Source of the DNA: Acanthoscelides obtectus
Taxonomy: Eukaryota > Arthropoda > Insecta > Coleoptera > Chrysomelidae
Direction: 5' to 3'
NCBI GenBank assembly: GCA_963669975.1
Contig: CAVLJG010000006.1
Span: 71,145,648-71,209,647, forward strand
DNA length: 64,000 nucleotides
Positions 46,499-57,720 of the stretch are shown here, piece after piece. How positions within the stretch are numbered: the first letter of the stretch is position 1; every line of letters begins with the position of its first letter. Made by a program: the position numbers and the translations under genes. A model generated the notes under the pieces. The model saw nothing but the letters and a program-made list of their open reading frames with translations, made no database searches and was not told the origin of the DNA.

Positions 46499-47276
46499 AG
46501 CTCTTCTAGTCATTTTATACTAGAATGTGTAGGTTGGCTATTGCTGTGGACTTCGTGTGTCGTTCTTTTGCCTCTCCGTCTTCGTTTCTCTCAGGTTACA
46601 CTCGTATCCGGATGTGTGGGCATGTTGTATCTACTTTTGTAGTTGCCTATGTGCATTCATTTGTGCCTGATGAAGCCAACCAGCAAAATACGTATCGCTC
46701 GGGTTACCTATCTGCTCTAATCCACTTTCCTCCTTTTTGCGATTTTGCCCATTATTTTCCTACTTTTTGTAATACATTACCTTTCTCCGCACGATCATTT
46801 TATTTATATATATATATATCCAATCCAGGTATGCCTCAAGCAAACAATTAGGCATGCGTCAGTATCCGATAGAGGCGCTGGGGACAGTATAGATAAACCA
46901 AGCTGATAAACGAGATTCGAAAAAACTGAAAATGCCACATTTTTATAGCAATAAAAAAATGTAGATTTAATTTTAGTTTAAAGTGTCTATGCAGTTGCTG
47001 CGCGAGATGGTTCAGATCATTTTTCTGGACGTTTCTTCTTAGATGTTGTGCAAATTGGGGAAGTTAAAAAACATGTGTTTTTAAGCCGAACGGTGATGGT
47101 ATTGAACAACATAATGAGGCGGTACTTGAAACTTCTTATTCATTGAAGAGACAGTGTTATCCTGCATTTGTATTACTTTTTCGCTGCTATTTAACCACAC
47201 ATTAGCTATGTGGTTTTTTTTCTCTTCTCTTTCCCTTTCTCTTTTTCCTTGACTTTGTAGGTTTCTGGGCAATCAG
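46499..47276. other. Start of single-copy spacer; possible retroelement tail
   Basis: 46,499-46,830 has a 108-codon frame (46,525-46,851) without a known domain, a (TA)n run at 46,803-46,820, and the phrase CTGATGAAGCCAACCAGCAA at 46,667. That phrase resembles the CTGATGA...GAAA text found near ends of many retroelements. 47,205-47,260 is a long pyrimidine tract ending TTGACTTTGTAG, a strong 3' splice-site candidate, with CTATTTAAC upstream as a plausible branch site. Confidence 0.4.
46660..46706 (+). other. Degenerate hammerhead-ribozyme-like motif
   Basis: CTGATGA (46,667-46,673) matches the invariant first core of a hammerhead. It is followed at the right distance by AAAA (GAAA expected), then TACGTA, which could form a minimal self-complementary stem III, then TC as a cleavage dinucleotide. 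GTGC before CTGATGA can pair partly with GCTC after TC (stem I). Stem II (AGCCAACCAGC) pairs poorly, and the essential G of GAAA is replaced, so no activity is expected. Such motifs are known from Penelope-like elements. The match may also be chance. Confidence 0.2.
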
Positions 47277-47362
47277 GACTGACAGATTCGACTAACGTAC
47301 ATCAGACAGTGACTAATGGGCAAAGGTCCTACGGACCGCCCAGACAAATAAATGACGAATAG
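47277..47362 (+). CDS. Candidate terminal exon, 28 codons, with tandem acceptors
   Basis: A pyrimidine tract (47,214-47,250) leads to two AGs: TTTGTAG ending at 47,260 and GGGCAATCAG ending at 47,276. Joined in phase 1 to the exon at 44,012-44,150, the second acceptor gives GLTDSTNVHQTVTNGQRS and YGPPRQINDE before TAG at 47,360. The first acceptor gives only about eleven residues before a stop. The reading is polar and low-complexity like the upstream exon and starts with GL, as one alternative Meis terminal exon does. AATAAA occurs at 47,346 and 47,406. Both exons are on the plus strand, but the gap and possibly missing exons lie between them. The short length keeps confidence modest. Confidence 0.35.
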
Positions 47363-48689
47363 TATACATTAGCTATGTGATTTCAAACTTTGTAATGATG
47401 AAGAAAATAAACATTTTCGAAAGCTCTACAGGAACAAAGAACAAACTTCCTTTATTACTGAAATTTATGTTGTGGCTGAAACCTCAAGATTTTTGTACAT
47501 GTGTTTTAAATAGTCAGCTAATAAATATATTATATTGGTATTTGACTTTTCCGCAATGTATTAAAGCCTACTCGATCTGAACTTCCATGAAATTAGCACG
47601 TCGTAAACAGTCGACTTACAAAGTTTCAACATAGTGGTGGAATTATTTCAATAGTTCAAGAGATTTGCATTGCATTTGTCCTAAACCTGTAGTTCATCTC
47701 AACTATCAGATCCTGGTGCGTTAACCTAAGAAAACATGATTTCAATAGAAAATATTTACTGTTTTTACAGATAATTGTGATCTATGCATGTATTCTCAAA
47801 TGATTCAGGACGATCTTGTGAAGCTGCCAGTGGATTATTTATTTTATCTATCATGTACGAGATATATGCAATTTTCAAGAAATATTCATAAATTATATTA
47901 GATTTTAGCGATTATGTTTAAATGAAAGTTAAAGTTATATTGGCAATGCGATGAAATAATATTTTGTTTCATTTTTCATTTGGATACATACAAATTTTCT
48001 ACCGAGAAAATTGAAATTTTGAGATATTAACAAATATAATTATATATATGGTTCTCGATTTTTATTCTACTGACTTTAAAAAAAAATAGGTGCTCATACT
48101 TTTAGAACGTCTATTATTTCTAATGATGTGGTGAAGATTGATTTTTGTCTTTAGTACTATCAACAAGCATCATCCCAAACTTTAGGTTGTCAAACTTTTC
48201 TGACCTTAAAATCCACTGTGTGTTGAACTATAGGTAAAGTTTCAGAGAATGCTCAATGACGCTTTCCATGCTCACATATATACATATTCATTCAACATCT
48301 CTTAGTCTATTCCCTATGCAAGCAATTTATTATTTAATGGAGACGATACCAAGAGATTACAACTAATGTACCCTTGCAAAATTACTACTTTCACCCACAC
48401 ACTGTCGTTTTTTACCTTCATATATGTCATAACTCATTTAGATTTCGCGACATGCGACACACATTATCCGCCGGGAGGGAAAAATTACTGTTTTTGTATT
48501 TTTTATTGCCGCTTCTCCGTTCTCCCTTGTTTCAATCTAGAGGCTCATTAATATTCGACAGACATGGCATTTAATTGTCTTTTTTATGATAACTGGCAAT
48601 TACGCCGTTTATTGTAGTTGCATGACGGGCTTATGAATTTTTGAATAGACTTTAAAGTCTGATCATATGTTTATTTGAAAGTTTGTAGG
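47363..48689. other. Non-coding spacer with a possible regulatory island
   Basis: Mostly AT-rich. 48,400-48,640 is less biased (CATGCGACACACATTATCCG, CCGGGAGGG) with TAAT cores (CATTTAATTGTC, GGCTCATTAATATTC) and open frames that match nothing known. Could be a conserved element or 3' untranslated sequence of the candidate gene. Confidence 0.35.
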
Positions 48690-49640
48690 CCACATAAGAC
48701 TATTAAATTTGTAAATGAAATTGTCAATAGCAGGTGTGTTCTTTACTTGAAGAGAGCATTTGAAACCATAGATAGAAACATATTGTTAGCAACACTTTCA
48801 GTGTATGAAATTTCTGGAAAGCTTTATATTTGTATTTTTTTTAATTACTTGAGTAGCAGGAAACAAAGGGTGAGAATTGGTCAGAATATGTCTTGTATAA
48901 TTGAAAATAAAAGTGCAGTGCAGTCTGCTGGGTCCGCTTCTTTTTAGTTTATATTTATACCTGAACGATATGCATCTCTCTGTTGAATGGATATTCATTA
49001 GCCTTTTTGCTGATGATACGGTACTGGCATGCTCTGACAATAATCTGGATACAGCTATTAACAAGATGAATATTGTTTTGGATAAGTTCGATGACTATGT
49101 GAAACTTAATTTGGTTAAAACAAACGATATGATCATAACAACTAAATATAAATATAGTCTCATTAATATATCCGATGTTAGTATTCACATTAACAATGAA
49201 ATTGTCACCGTAGTCAAGTATCTGGGAGTTCAGTTGGACAACTGTTTAACTTTAAATTAAATAATATTTTTTTCAAGAATAAGCAGCTCCTATCACTTCA
49301 AACAAGGCTAACAGTCTACAAAGCCACAATTCATCTACATTTAAACTATTGTCCAACACTTAATTACTTATTCAATATAACTCAATTAGCTGAGCCGCAA
49401 ACACATCAAAATCGTGCAACGAGAGTTATATTGAGATGTAATCGTTTGTCACCTGCGAACGCAATGCCTACCAGTATTGCAGATAGTGATCCGACAAAAC
49501 ATGCCCTATGAATCCACTATATTTTAAAGGTTTAATTTATTCAACAAATTGCCTTGGTACATCAAACAATATTTAACTCCTCATAGTTTCAAGAAAGAGC
49601 TACTTAAATGTATTAATACCTGACTTTGTGTTTGTATAGT
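48690..49640 (+). pseudogene. LINE reverse transcriptase, 3' half (Jockey/CR1-type)
   Basis: KRAFETIDRNILLATL and LSSRKQRVRIGQ are the first palm blocks; a shift near 48,915 leads to GPLLFSLYL, LNDM and the catalytic box FADDTVLAC, which keeps both catalytic aspartates. LDKFDDYVKLNLVKTNDMII and VVKYLGVQLDNCLTLN follow, then after a TAA (49,258) the post-catalytic region (LSLQTRLTVYKATIHLHLNY, QNRATRVILRCNRL) in a shifted frame. The GVPQGS block is damaged. It lies in the unique spacer between the inverted-repeat arms and differs in sequence from the LINE at 37 kb. Confidence 0.82.
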
Positions 49641-51704
49641 GTGTTGATTGGTGTTCTTTTCTCTTAAAATGTACTAATTTTAGGTTATTTAATTGCTTTT
49701 GCTATATATTTACTGGTTTATTGTTGTGAATTTTTATTGATTGTGTATATTAATGTTATCCTATTTCTAACTAAAGAAATCGTCTTCTTCTTCTACTAGA
49801 ATTAAAGGACGTATAACAAACACATCATGTATGGATAGCTTAAGCAATTTTCTATACCACCTGACTCAATGAAAGCACCATATCAAAAAAAGCTAAGAAG
49901 AACTTAACTTCCATTACTGGCAATATTACTGATTATTGGGAAGATGTTCTAGAATGAGACCTTGAAACCTGTGTGGCTCTGTGGTTGTCAGGATTTCATC
50001 ACCGAAATCATTCAAAGGATCCAAATTAGAATTCCGAGGTCTATTCCTTGGTATGTTCGTAATTGAGATACTCATCGTGATTCCAATATTCCTTTTTGTT
50101 ATTGGTGAGATCAAGAAAATGGCGGTCAGGCACGAAGAAATATTGCATCTACATCTCAGTGCAGAGGTTCTTCAGCTTACACGATCACTACTCTTCCGAT
50201 TATTGAAGTGTACCACGTCTTAGTACCAACTTGTTATTTTGTGTCCAAAGCAGCATATCCTAGTCTTAGTGATATTATGATAAGTTAAAGTTACCTAGAG
50301 ATCAGTGGAATATATGTAGTGATATAAGTCACATAAAAATAAATTAAAAAAGAATTTGCAGAGTGATCATGTTAACAAAAGAGAAGTAGTAGTTTCTTCA
50401 CTTATACTTTATTTATTCTCGGTAATTATCAATATTTAATTTTGCATTTGTATCTTGGATAAGAAATTTGCTACTGATTGTACTTTAGGTCTATTTTCCT
50501 AATAATATCAAGCATGCAATTTATTTGTATCTGGATTATTTTTTTGTATAAACAAGAAAATATATCAATACATACAACCGCGCATAAACCGTTATCATCA
50601 CTAAAATAAATGAAATAGTTGGAATGATTTTAATTACGCATAGAGCAAAGAGCTAATTATACCGGTGCAAATATAAATTTATTGATAATGGTACGTGTTA
50701 TATACCTTAATTAAACATTTGTTGGTCACCGCAAATTGTATCATTAACACCGAAAGCCTTGTTAATTTATAATTATTTCACGGGTGCAATGGATAAAATG
50801 ACCACAGTTCGAGCGTGTAATTTTTGGAGATAAATATTTGACTATAGCGGATTATGGAAATTTAGAGAAAACTGTTTTTTATTGTTCTAGATCAGAGGTC
50901 CTCAAACTTATTATTTTGTGGATAGACCCCTTTGTGACCGAAACTCTAGAGTAAATTCACAAGCAGGTATGTAGGTTGGATTGAGAATGAAATGGGAGAT
51001 GGGATTCACAAAAATATCGCATATTTAGCTATTACCGTACGCGTCCAGCATAATCACTAGTTGTGTACAGGTACACGGAAATATTGGAAGTGTATTAACG
51101 ACCTGCTTAAATGAGGTCCTCTACATTGTTTATAAATTCAACGGTAAGGACACTGGCTTTCTTCACCATATATTTAGTGAGTAGACAATAATTGTTATAC
51201 TTGTAAGATAATCATGGAAAGTGTGATGAAGATATTCGGAATTAAATATTGCAAAGAAAGCAAAGAAACAGTTGAATCCGATCTGATGGAACGACAAAGT
51301 CAGGAGGAAAACAAAAGGAACTATTTATGAGACTAGCCTAGAAAATATGGGAAGTGGATCAGAGGAAAAGGGCTAAGCTAAACGTTCTGGAGATGGACTT
51401 CTGGAGAAGGAGTTGTCAGTTCTCAAGGCTAAAAACGAGAATATTAGAAGAATGACAGAAGTAGAGGGAACTATAGAGACCAAACAACTGATATGGGAAT
51501 GGATAGAGGCGTAAGACAGAAACACTTAGAAGAGAATAATTAAATCTGAACGTTAGGATAGCTATGGAAAGCGAGACGACTCCAAAAAGGCAACTGTATG
51601 AATAGATCCCAGTGGCAGTTAGAAAGAGTGATTTGGCGTTAGACGTAAAACAATTCGCATATGTATGTATCGTGATAAGATTAGTTTGATATGTGATGAC
51701 TTAC

Positions 51705-51843
51705 CCATGGGTGGTCCAGCCTGGATGCCCATATGGGCGGGTGGTGGTTGTGAGAGGGCGTCTCCGGTGTTTGGGCAGAAGAAAGCCGCCGCAGCGGCAG
51801 CGGCTGGCATGTGACCGCCCGCCGACAGGCCCATTTTGCTAGC
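51705..51843 (-). CDS. Mirror copy of the candidate host exon
   Basis: Identical in length and reading to 44,012-44,150, on the minus strand, with the same acceptor (CTGAAACAACAGAAACA just above 51,843 on the plus strand) and donor (ACTTAC below 51,705). No damage to frame or splice sites. If the palindrome is real, this gene segment exists twice in opposite orientation. If the right arm is an assembly duplicate, only one copy exists. Confidence 0.6.
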
Positions 51844-52628
51844 CTGAAACAACAGAAACATGTTTTTGTAATATACTCGATTAAAGTGTCATCTTTTTCC
51901 TTAAGATAATAAGCGATCTCCATTTCTATTAGCATCTTACTTGAACTAGCGGACAGACAGACCATTTCGTAATCAACTGTACCTTTTGATCTACAAAAAA
52001 AAAGAACGAGGTTTAAGTTTAAGTAAACAATCAGTTTTATTTCCTGGTTTCTAAGAATGTTTTGTTCTTTTTTGTCATTTCTTAAGCCTCTATTCGTAGA
52101 TACAGCGTGCATTTTTTTTATAAACACTTATTATTTATGGGAAGTATGTATAAAATATGTTAAAATATTCCGGAAGAAGGCAAGCAGCTATATTTCCATT
52201 TGATCTGTAGTAGTAGTAGTGAGGAGGGAAATCTGGCAACTAGGCCACCTTTGATCCTTTTTGCCGACGATTTGATCTAACAATGTTTTAATCAAATCAA
52301 GAGTGAAACGTTATTCGGAACGAAACGTACCACGATCAGTGACGTCACTCCTGCTAAGACACAAGATTTGAGGTTATAGTGAACTATTATGGCAGCTGTC
52401 CATCACTTTGCAGCTTAATGGAGTTAACTCTTGGACTATAAAAGTGTGTCAAAGCTTTTAGGACAGCCGTCCGATGTTGATGGTGACAGATAGCAGTGAT
52501 TTCACCACAACTGTGGGTCCGTTTTCGTAGGAAAAACTAAACTTCATCGAAAACTAAAACAGTCATGGATTATTTCACACAAAATTTTTCAAAACAAAAG
52601 CTAAAATGAACAATTTACATCTTTTCTA

Positions 52629-53821
52629 AAGGGTGTATCAATAAAAAAGCAATATATGAATTCAGCTCCATTTTGGCAGTCATAATGTCATAATGATTGT
52701 GACATGACAGATTGATAGTAGACAGGCGGGAGTTTATGAAAATGAATCATTACACAATAGAACAGCGTATTCTAATTGTTAAAAATTATTACATTACCAA
52801 AGTGGTGAACGATTCGAAAAGTGCAGCTAATATTCGGTCGGAATAATGTTTCTACCCCACCCACTGTGAAAAGGATAATCCAAAAAATTGAAAGTACTGG
52901 TTCTGTTAATGATGTGAAACATACGAGACGTGCTCGCGGCGGTAGTTCAGAAGAAAATGTCCGAGCAGTTCGCGAAAATGTAGCCGAGAGTCCAGGGACG
53001 TCGATTCGTCATTGCGCTCAAGAATTGGACATTAAAACAGCCACTCTCCAACGTATTTTAACGAAATATTTACACATGCATGTCTGCAAAGTCCAATTTA
53101 CTCAACAGCTTGTGCCAACAGACCATGCACAACGAAGAGAGTTTTGCAATTTCATCCTTGGGCAACAGTATGTGAATGGTGATTTTGTAGACAAAATCAT
53201 TTTTAGCGATGAGGCCCATTTTCATCTCGATGGCTTCGTAAATAGACAAAACTGCCACATTTGGGGCACAGAGAATCCAAGAGTAATTCATGAGAAAGTT
53301 GTGCATCCAAAACGTGTCACTGTTTGGTATGCACTATGGTCTGGCGGAATTATTGGACCGTTTTTCTTTGACGACGAGGCGGATAATCCACTAACAGTGA
53401 ATGACGAACGTTATCGTGCAATGATTACTCAGTTAACTGTGCCACAATTAGAAGTCATGGCTCTTAATGACATATGGTTCAGCAGGATGGTGCCACATGC
53501 CATACTGCTTATGAAACATTGGCAGTTTTGCATGAGTTTGCTCCTGCTCAAGTCATCTCCCGGTTTGGTGACCAGAGTTGGCCGCCACGCTCATGCGATT
53601 TAACACCTTTGGACTTTTGGCTTTGAGTTTATCTGAAGTCACAAGTATATGCCAACAAGCCTGCAACTACTGACGTATTCAAAGCTGAAATCAGACGCTG
53701 TATCAACGATATAGCACGACATGTGCCAGCAATTTAACTGATGTGTTGTTTAATACGTAATTCCAAAGTGTATAACACCATAATCCAATAAATATTTCAG
53801 TTGTTTGTTACGAACACCCTT
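52629..53821 (+). mobile_element. DD41D transposon family B, 1.19 kb (right-arm copy)
   Basis: Terminal AAGGGTGTATCAATAAA (left) and the inverse of AAGGGTGTTCGTAACAAAC (right), flanked by TA at 52,627-52,628 and 53,822-53,823. Mirror of 42,037-43,227. Confidence 0.85.
52742..53737 (+). pseudogene. DD41D transposase of family B, broken (right-arm copy)
   Basis: ATG 52,742 begins MNHYTIEQRILIVKNYYITK; a frameshift near 52,840 leads into the main frame, open to 53,603. It holds a second helix-turn-helix (SIRHCAQELDIKTATLQRIL), D1 in IIFSDEAHFHLDGF, NCHIWGTENPRVIHEK, RVTVWYALWSGGIIGPFFF and NDERYRAMITQLTVPQLEVM. After NDIWF a frameshift (~53,480) moves to DGATCHTAYETLAVLHEF (D2), WPPRSCDLTPLDFWL (D3), a TGA, then VYLKSQVYANKPAT and the stop at 53,735. 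D2 to D3 is 41 residues. About 330 codons, near full length. The family is widespread in arthropods. Two frameshifts and one stop make it inactive. Confidence 0.87.
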
Positions 53822-54517
53822 TATATTCGGCATTCTTACAGCCTCTCTAACTGCTTAATCATAATTGCGGTATTTGTGTGTTTAGGCTCTGCCTTCTACG
53901 GTCTAAAAATCGTACTACATTAAGCTGGAAGATAACGCAAATCACTGAAATTGCCACGCATGTACACGATTTCCCCTAGTATGGCCCTTCGTGACATTAG
54001 CCAGATTACATCTATATATTGCCGGTATACGTATGTATTTATGATGAGGATCATCAGATAATCTAAGCGTGGCACAATGGGCCCCACTCTAAAAGAGGGG
54101 AGCGCTAAAAATGCCAAATTGATGCTTTTAGCAGTCGAGTGGCACACAGCGATATAACCTTTCAGCTGCTTAGAACGGACGAATTTCCTTATGGCAAATT
54201 ATAGTGTTTTTTGTCAAAGAGGGCGGGGAGTTACTATGTTTCTAATAATTGGCACGATGCGATGCTATTATAAATATACCAGGTTTTATCGGAGGTTGTA
54301 TTCGTTCTATTGTTCGTAGGAAAGTTAGTGATATGTATTTTCAATTAGGGGAAAAACGAGTATATTGTACCGGTGTTAAAATTGTACCACCTCAATATTT
54401 GCTAAGCTATAGATTTCTAACGCCACCTATTTAGCCTGTCTGACGAATAGTTGTAACTGGCGGTCATTGGCAAACGTTTTAGTTTCGGTAAAATGTTTCT
54501 GAAAAACAGACAGGATT

Positions 54518-54965
54518 TAGGACATCTTGAACAAAAAAGGCCCTTTGGAGCTTTTCTCTTAAGTTGACAGTTTTCAAGATACAAGCGATTTAATATTTGG
54601 AAAAGTGCAAAATATGACATTTTCGACTCCAAACAAGAATCATGAGAAAACGAAAATATTAATATTGCCAAAGATCATAATGATTCTTCAAATATTCATT
54701 AACAAACGTTCAAAGCATTTTAGGAGGTATTGTTATTGTAAACCTTTGAGTTTAGTAATTGTGAATAAAACGCCCGCTCACTGTATACTCTGTGTGAGCG
54801 GGATAGCGACGGGCGGCCGCTAGCTACATCTCTCTTGCATACACGCAGAATATATGTTACACTAAGTACGCGCTTCAGCAACAAATGAAAAACAAAGGTT
54901 TACAATAACAATACATCATGAAATGCTTTGGATTTTTGTTAACGGATGTTTGAAGAATATTAAGG
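54518..54965. repeat. Foldback family F2, mirror copy
   Basis: Reverse complement of 40,893-41,340, including the hairpin with CCCGCTCAC/GTGAGCGGG arms at 54,773-54,802. Confidence 0.65.
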
Positions 54966-55217
54966 ATCAGCGTGATAGTGCGAAGCACCAACTATCGCAC
55001 CAGAATCGATCCATTGTAAATCGCGTACCGCTGCTATTAGTTGGAACCGTCGCTGTTAGCGGCACTGCTATTGAACACACTACGGTATTGACTTTTCGAA
55101 AAATTCGAGTAAACAGACAAAATATCTAAACCATTCAAGTCACGCGTAATATATCATAAGGTTTAGAATTTTCATTCATTTGCGAAAGACTCCAAGAAGT
55201 AGGACGAGGAAAAACAA

Positions 55218-55378
55218 GTTTTTCTTTTTAGTTTCCACGCTTCTGGCGAGCATGTGTTATAATCCCAAAAAAATACGAAAATGACATATTATGTGGACGC
55301 TACATGACATGAACTCACGTCCGTTTAACTGTTGATTGGTCTGTCGATCTATCTGTCCGCTAATCACTGACCTCTCTA
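55218..55378 (-). repeat. Repeat family R1, mirror copy
   Basis: Reverse complement of 40,480-40,640; shows GGTCTGTCGATCTATCTGTC on the plus strand. Confidence 0.5.
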
Positions 55379-56265
55379 TAGCTTGGAAAGTACCGGATGA
55401 AAATCGATCTTCGGTTTGTGGCGTTTTAGAGGCTCCTCACTATTTAAGAAAAAAAATGGTGGTGGTATGAGGTGGTTGAGGGTATATCTTTGTTTTTTGG
55501 CGTGTGTATATTCATACGCTTCCAGCTCCGGTAATCTATGCTCCGATCAGACATATTTTATACATCACAATGTCCCCGTAGATTTGCCCTTGAATGATTA
55601 TTATTTTCAGCCCACGCGTCGCGTGTCGGTCGTGTGGGGGTCTGACCGCTCGCCGCTGGCTCACGGTTGGCTAGCGTGGTTTAGCAACGTTGCCATATAC
55701 TCATTACGATCGGTAGGGCAAGGAAGAAGCTTCTAGATTGTACCGTTGTTAAATGGGTGGGGACTATGGATTAATTATCTGGGTCTATTCTACAGACTGG
55801 ATCCATTTAATTTTTTTACTGTATTGGCCCATAACTAACCCTTTTCTAAAAGGAACTAATTACAGCCGAACGTAATCCTTTATGAGCTTATAAAAGCGTT
55901 GCGTGGGAAGTGCAGAGTCCACCTACTTGATGCCGTTTCTCACTACATTGTCAGCAGATGAGTAATCTGCCTTAAGGCACCACACTGGGCGTGAATGGTT
56001 GCCAAGCATCCATCACATCTCTGAGGCAACAAGACAGCAACATAAAGAGAACAAGAGTGTTGGGAGTCCGATCTGGCATTCGGCTGCAGTTAAGTACCTA
56101 ATCGGAATCACAAGATTACGAGCATATCATCTGGCAATAACTGAACCTCCGAGACAGCACAGCGCATCGCATCGGTAATTAAAAGCAAAAGCAGCTCGCG
56201 GACGATAAACTGTAATTAATAGCGCATAATGGCACGCTGTAATTTTCAACGGACGCTGCCAACGG

Positions 56266-56922
56266 GGACGAATCATCTGCAGGTCTCAGTTCTCGCTCAA
56301 CTAGCCACGAAGTGTTGAATGAACAGCGAGATTGTTCTTTATGTGACCAGGGAACGTCATGGTGGCCCTGTTCTTCTTCAAAAGTCAGAGGCGTACATAA
56401 GGATAAGGTCGAATGTAAACAGGATCAACTGCAAGTCTTAGTTCTCGCTTAACCAGCCACAAAGTGTTGAATGAGCAGCCAGATTGTTCTTTTAGGTGCC
56501 AGGGAACATCATGGTGGCCTTGCTCTTCTTCAAAAGCAAGATGCATACGTGATGATAAGGAAAAATGTGAACAGGATTAATTGGAGATTTCAGTTCTCGC
56601 TCAACTACCCACGAAGTGTCGAATAAACAGCGAAATAGTTCTTTATAGTGCCAAATATCACGAGCATTTCTTGAAAAGCCATTGGCGTGCGCATGCTGAA
56701 CTAACCACAAATGTCGAATGAACAACGATATTGCTTTTTACGGGGGCCAGGGTACCCCATGGTGGCATTGCTTTTCTTCAAAAGCTATAAACGTACGTGG
56801 GGATATGGAAAAATGTGGACAGAATCAACTACAGGACGTAGTTCTTGCTCAAGAGTGCTGAATGAACCATGAGCTTGCTCTTTATGAGACCTCGGAACGC
56901 CATTGTGCGCTTGCTCTTCTTC
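56266..56922 (-). repeat. ~145-bp tandem repeat, mirror copy
   Basis: Reverse complement of 38,947-39,600. All four units and the ~96-bp extra segment in unit 2 are preserved. One T-run in unit 2 is a base longer here. Confidence 0.75.
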
Positions 56923-57720
56923 AAAAATGATGGCAACGAAGATTGCAAGTAGAATGAAGTGCAGGTTGTAAGTTCTCCCTCTACTAGCCTCTAAATGTTG
57001 AATTAACAGCGATATTAAATGCCCATATCAGTGACAGTACTGATACCGTTCAGTATAGCAATAATTCTAAGACCTTAGATGGTACGTTGACCAAAAATAT
57101 CCAAAATACTCATACACGTAAAATATTCACTAGGGGCCGCATGCCACGAAAAGGAATTTGATATGAAGTTTGACATGAAACATTTGTGCGAAAATTCGCA
57201 ACCGGATAAAAGTAAATGAGATTATGTGACATGACAATGGACTAGTGCTTTTCTCTCCGTAACTAGTTGAGATTTCCGTAATCCAGCAGACCGACACTTG
57301 CGACGTGTTACCCTGCCCCCTTAGATATCCAGAATACATCCCATTCCAGCAAAAAGTTGTCAAAAAGCCTGTTTTGTTCTAAAATCACTATGCGATTACT
57401 CAAGATGCCTTTCTACCTCCAAATGCATTTATTCATTCCATTGTCTCAACTTAAATTTTTATTATATTGTTACGACCGGTTTTACTACCGTGAGTAGCAT
57501 TCCTCGTACATTTTTAACATCCCAATTTCCATATTGCCAGGTTTATTGCTGATCATTAATATCATAATATGTAATTAACACATGCTCCTTTACGATCTGT
57601 CAATAAACAAAACGTGGGTGGCAAATTCGTTGGTGTCCTTGCATTATAGGTGAGACAACGTTAATGCCAGACGATATTTTTAAGATTCATATTTCGTACT
57701 TAAGGTCCTCCAGTATATGT

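Noticed and set aside
45986..46513. Long minus-strand 'open frame' across the gap
   Set aside because: It consists almost entirely of N and carries no information.
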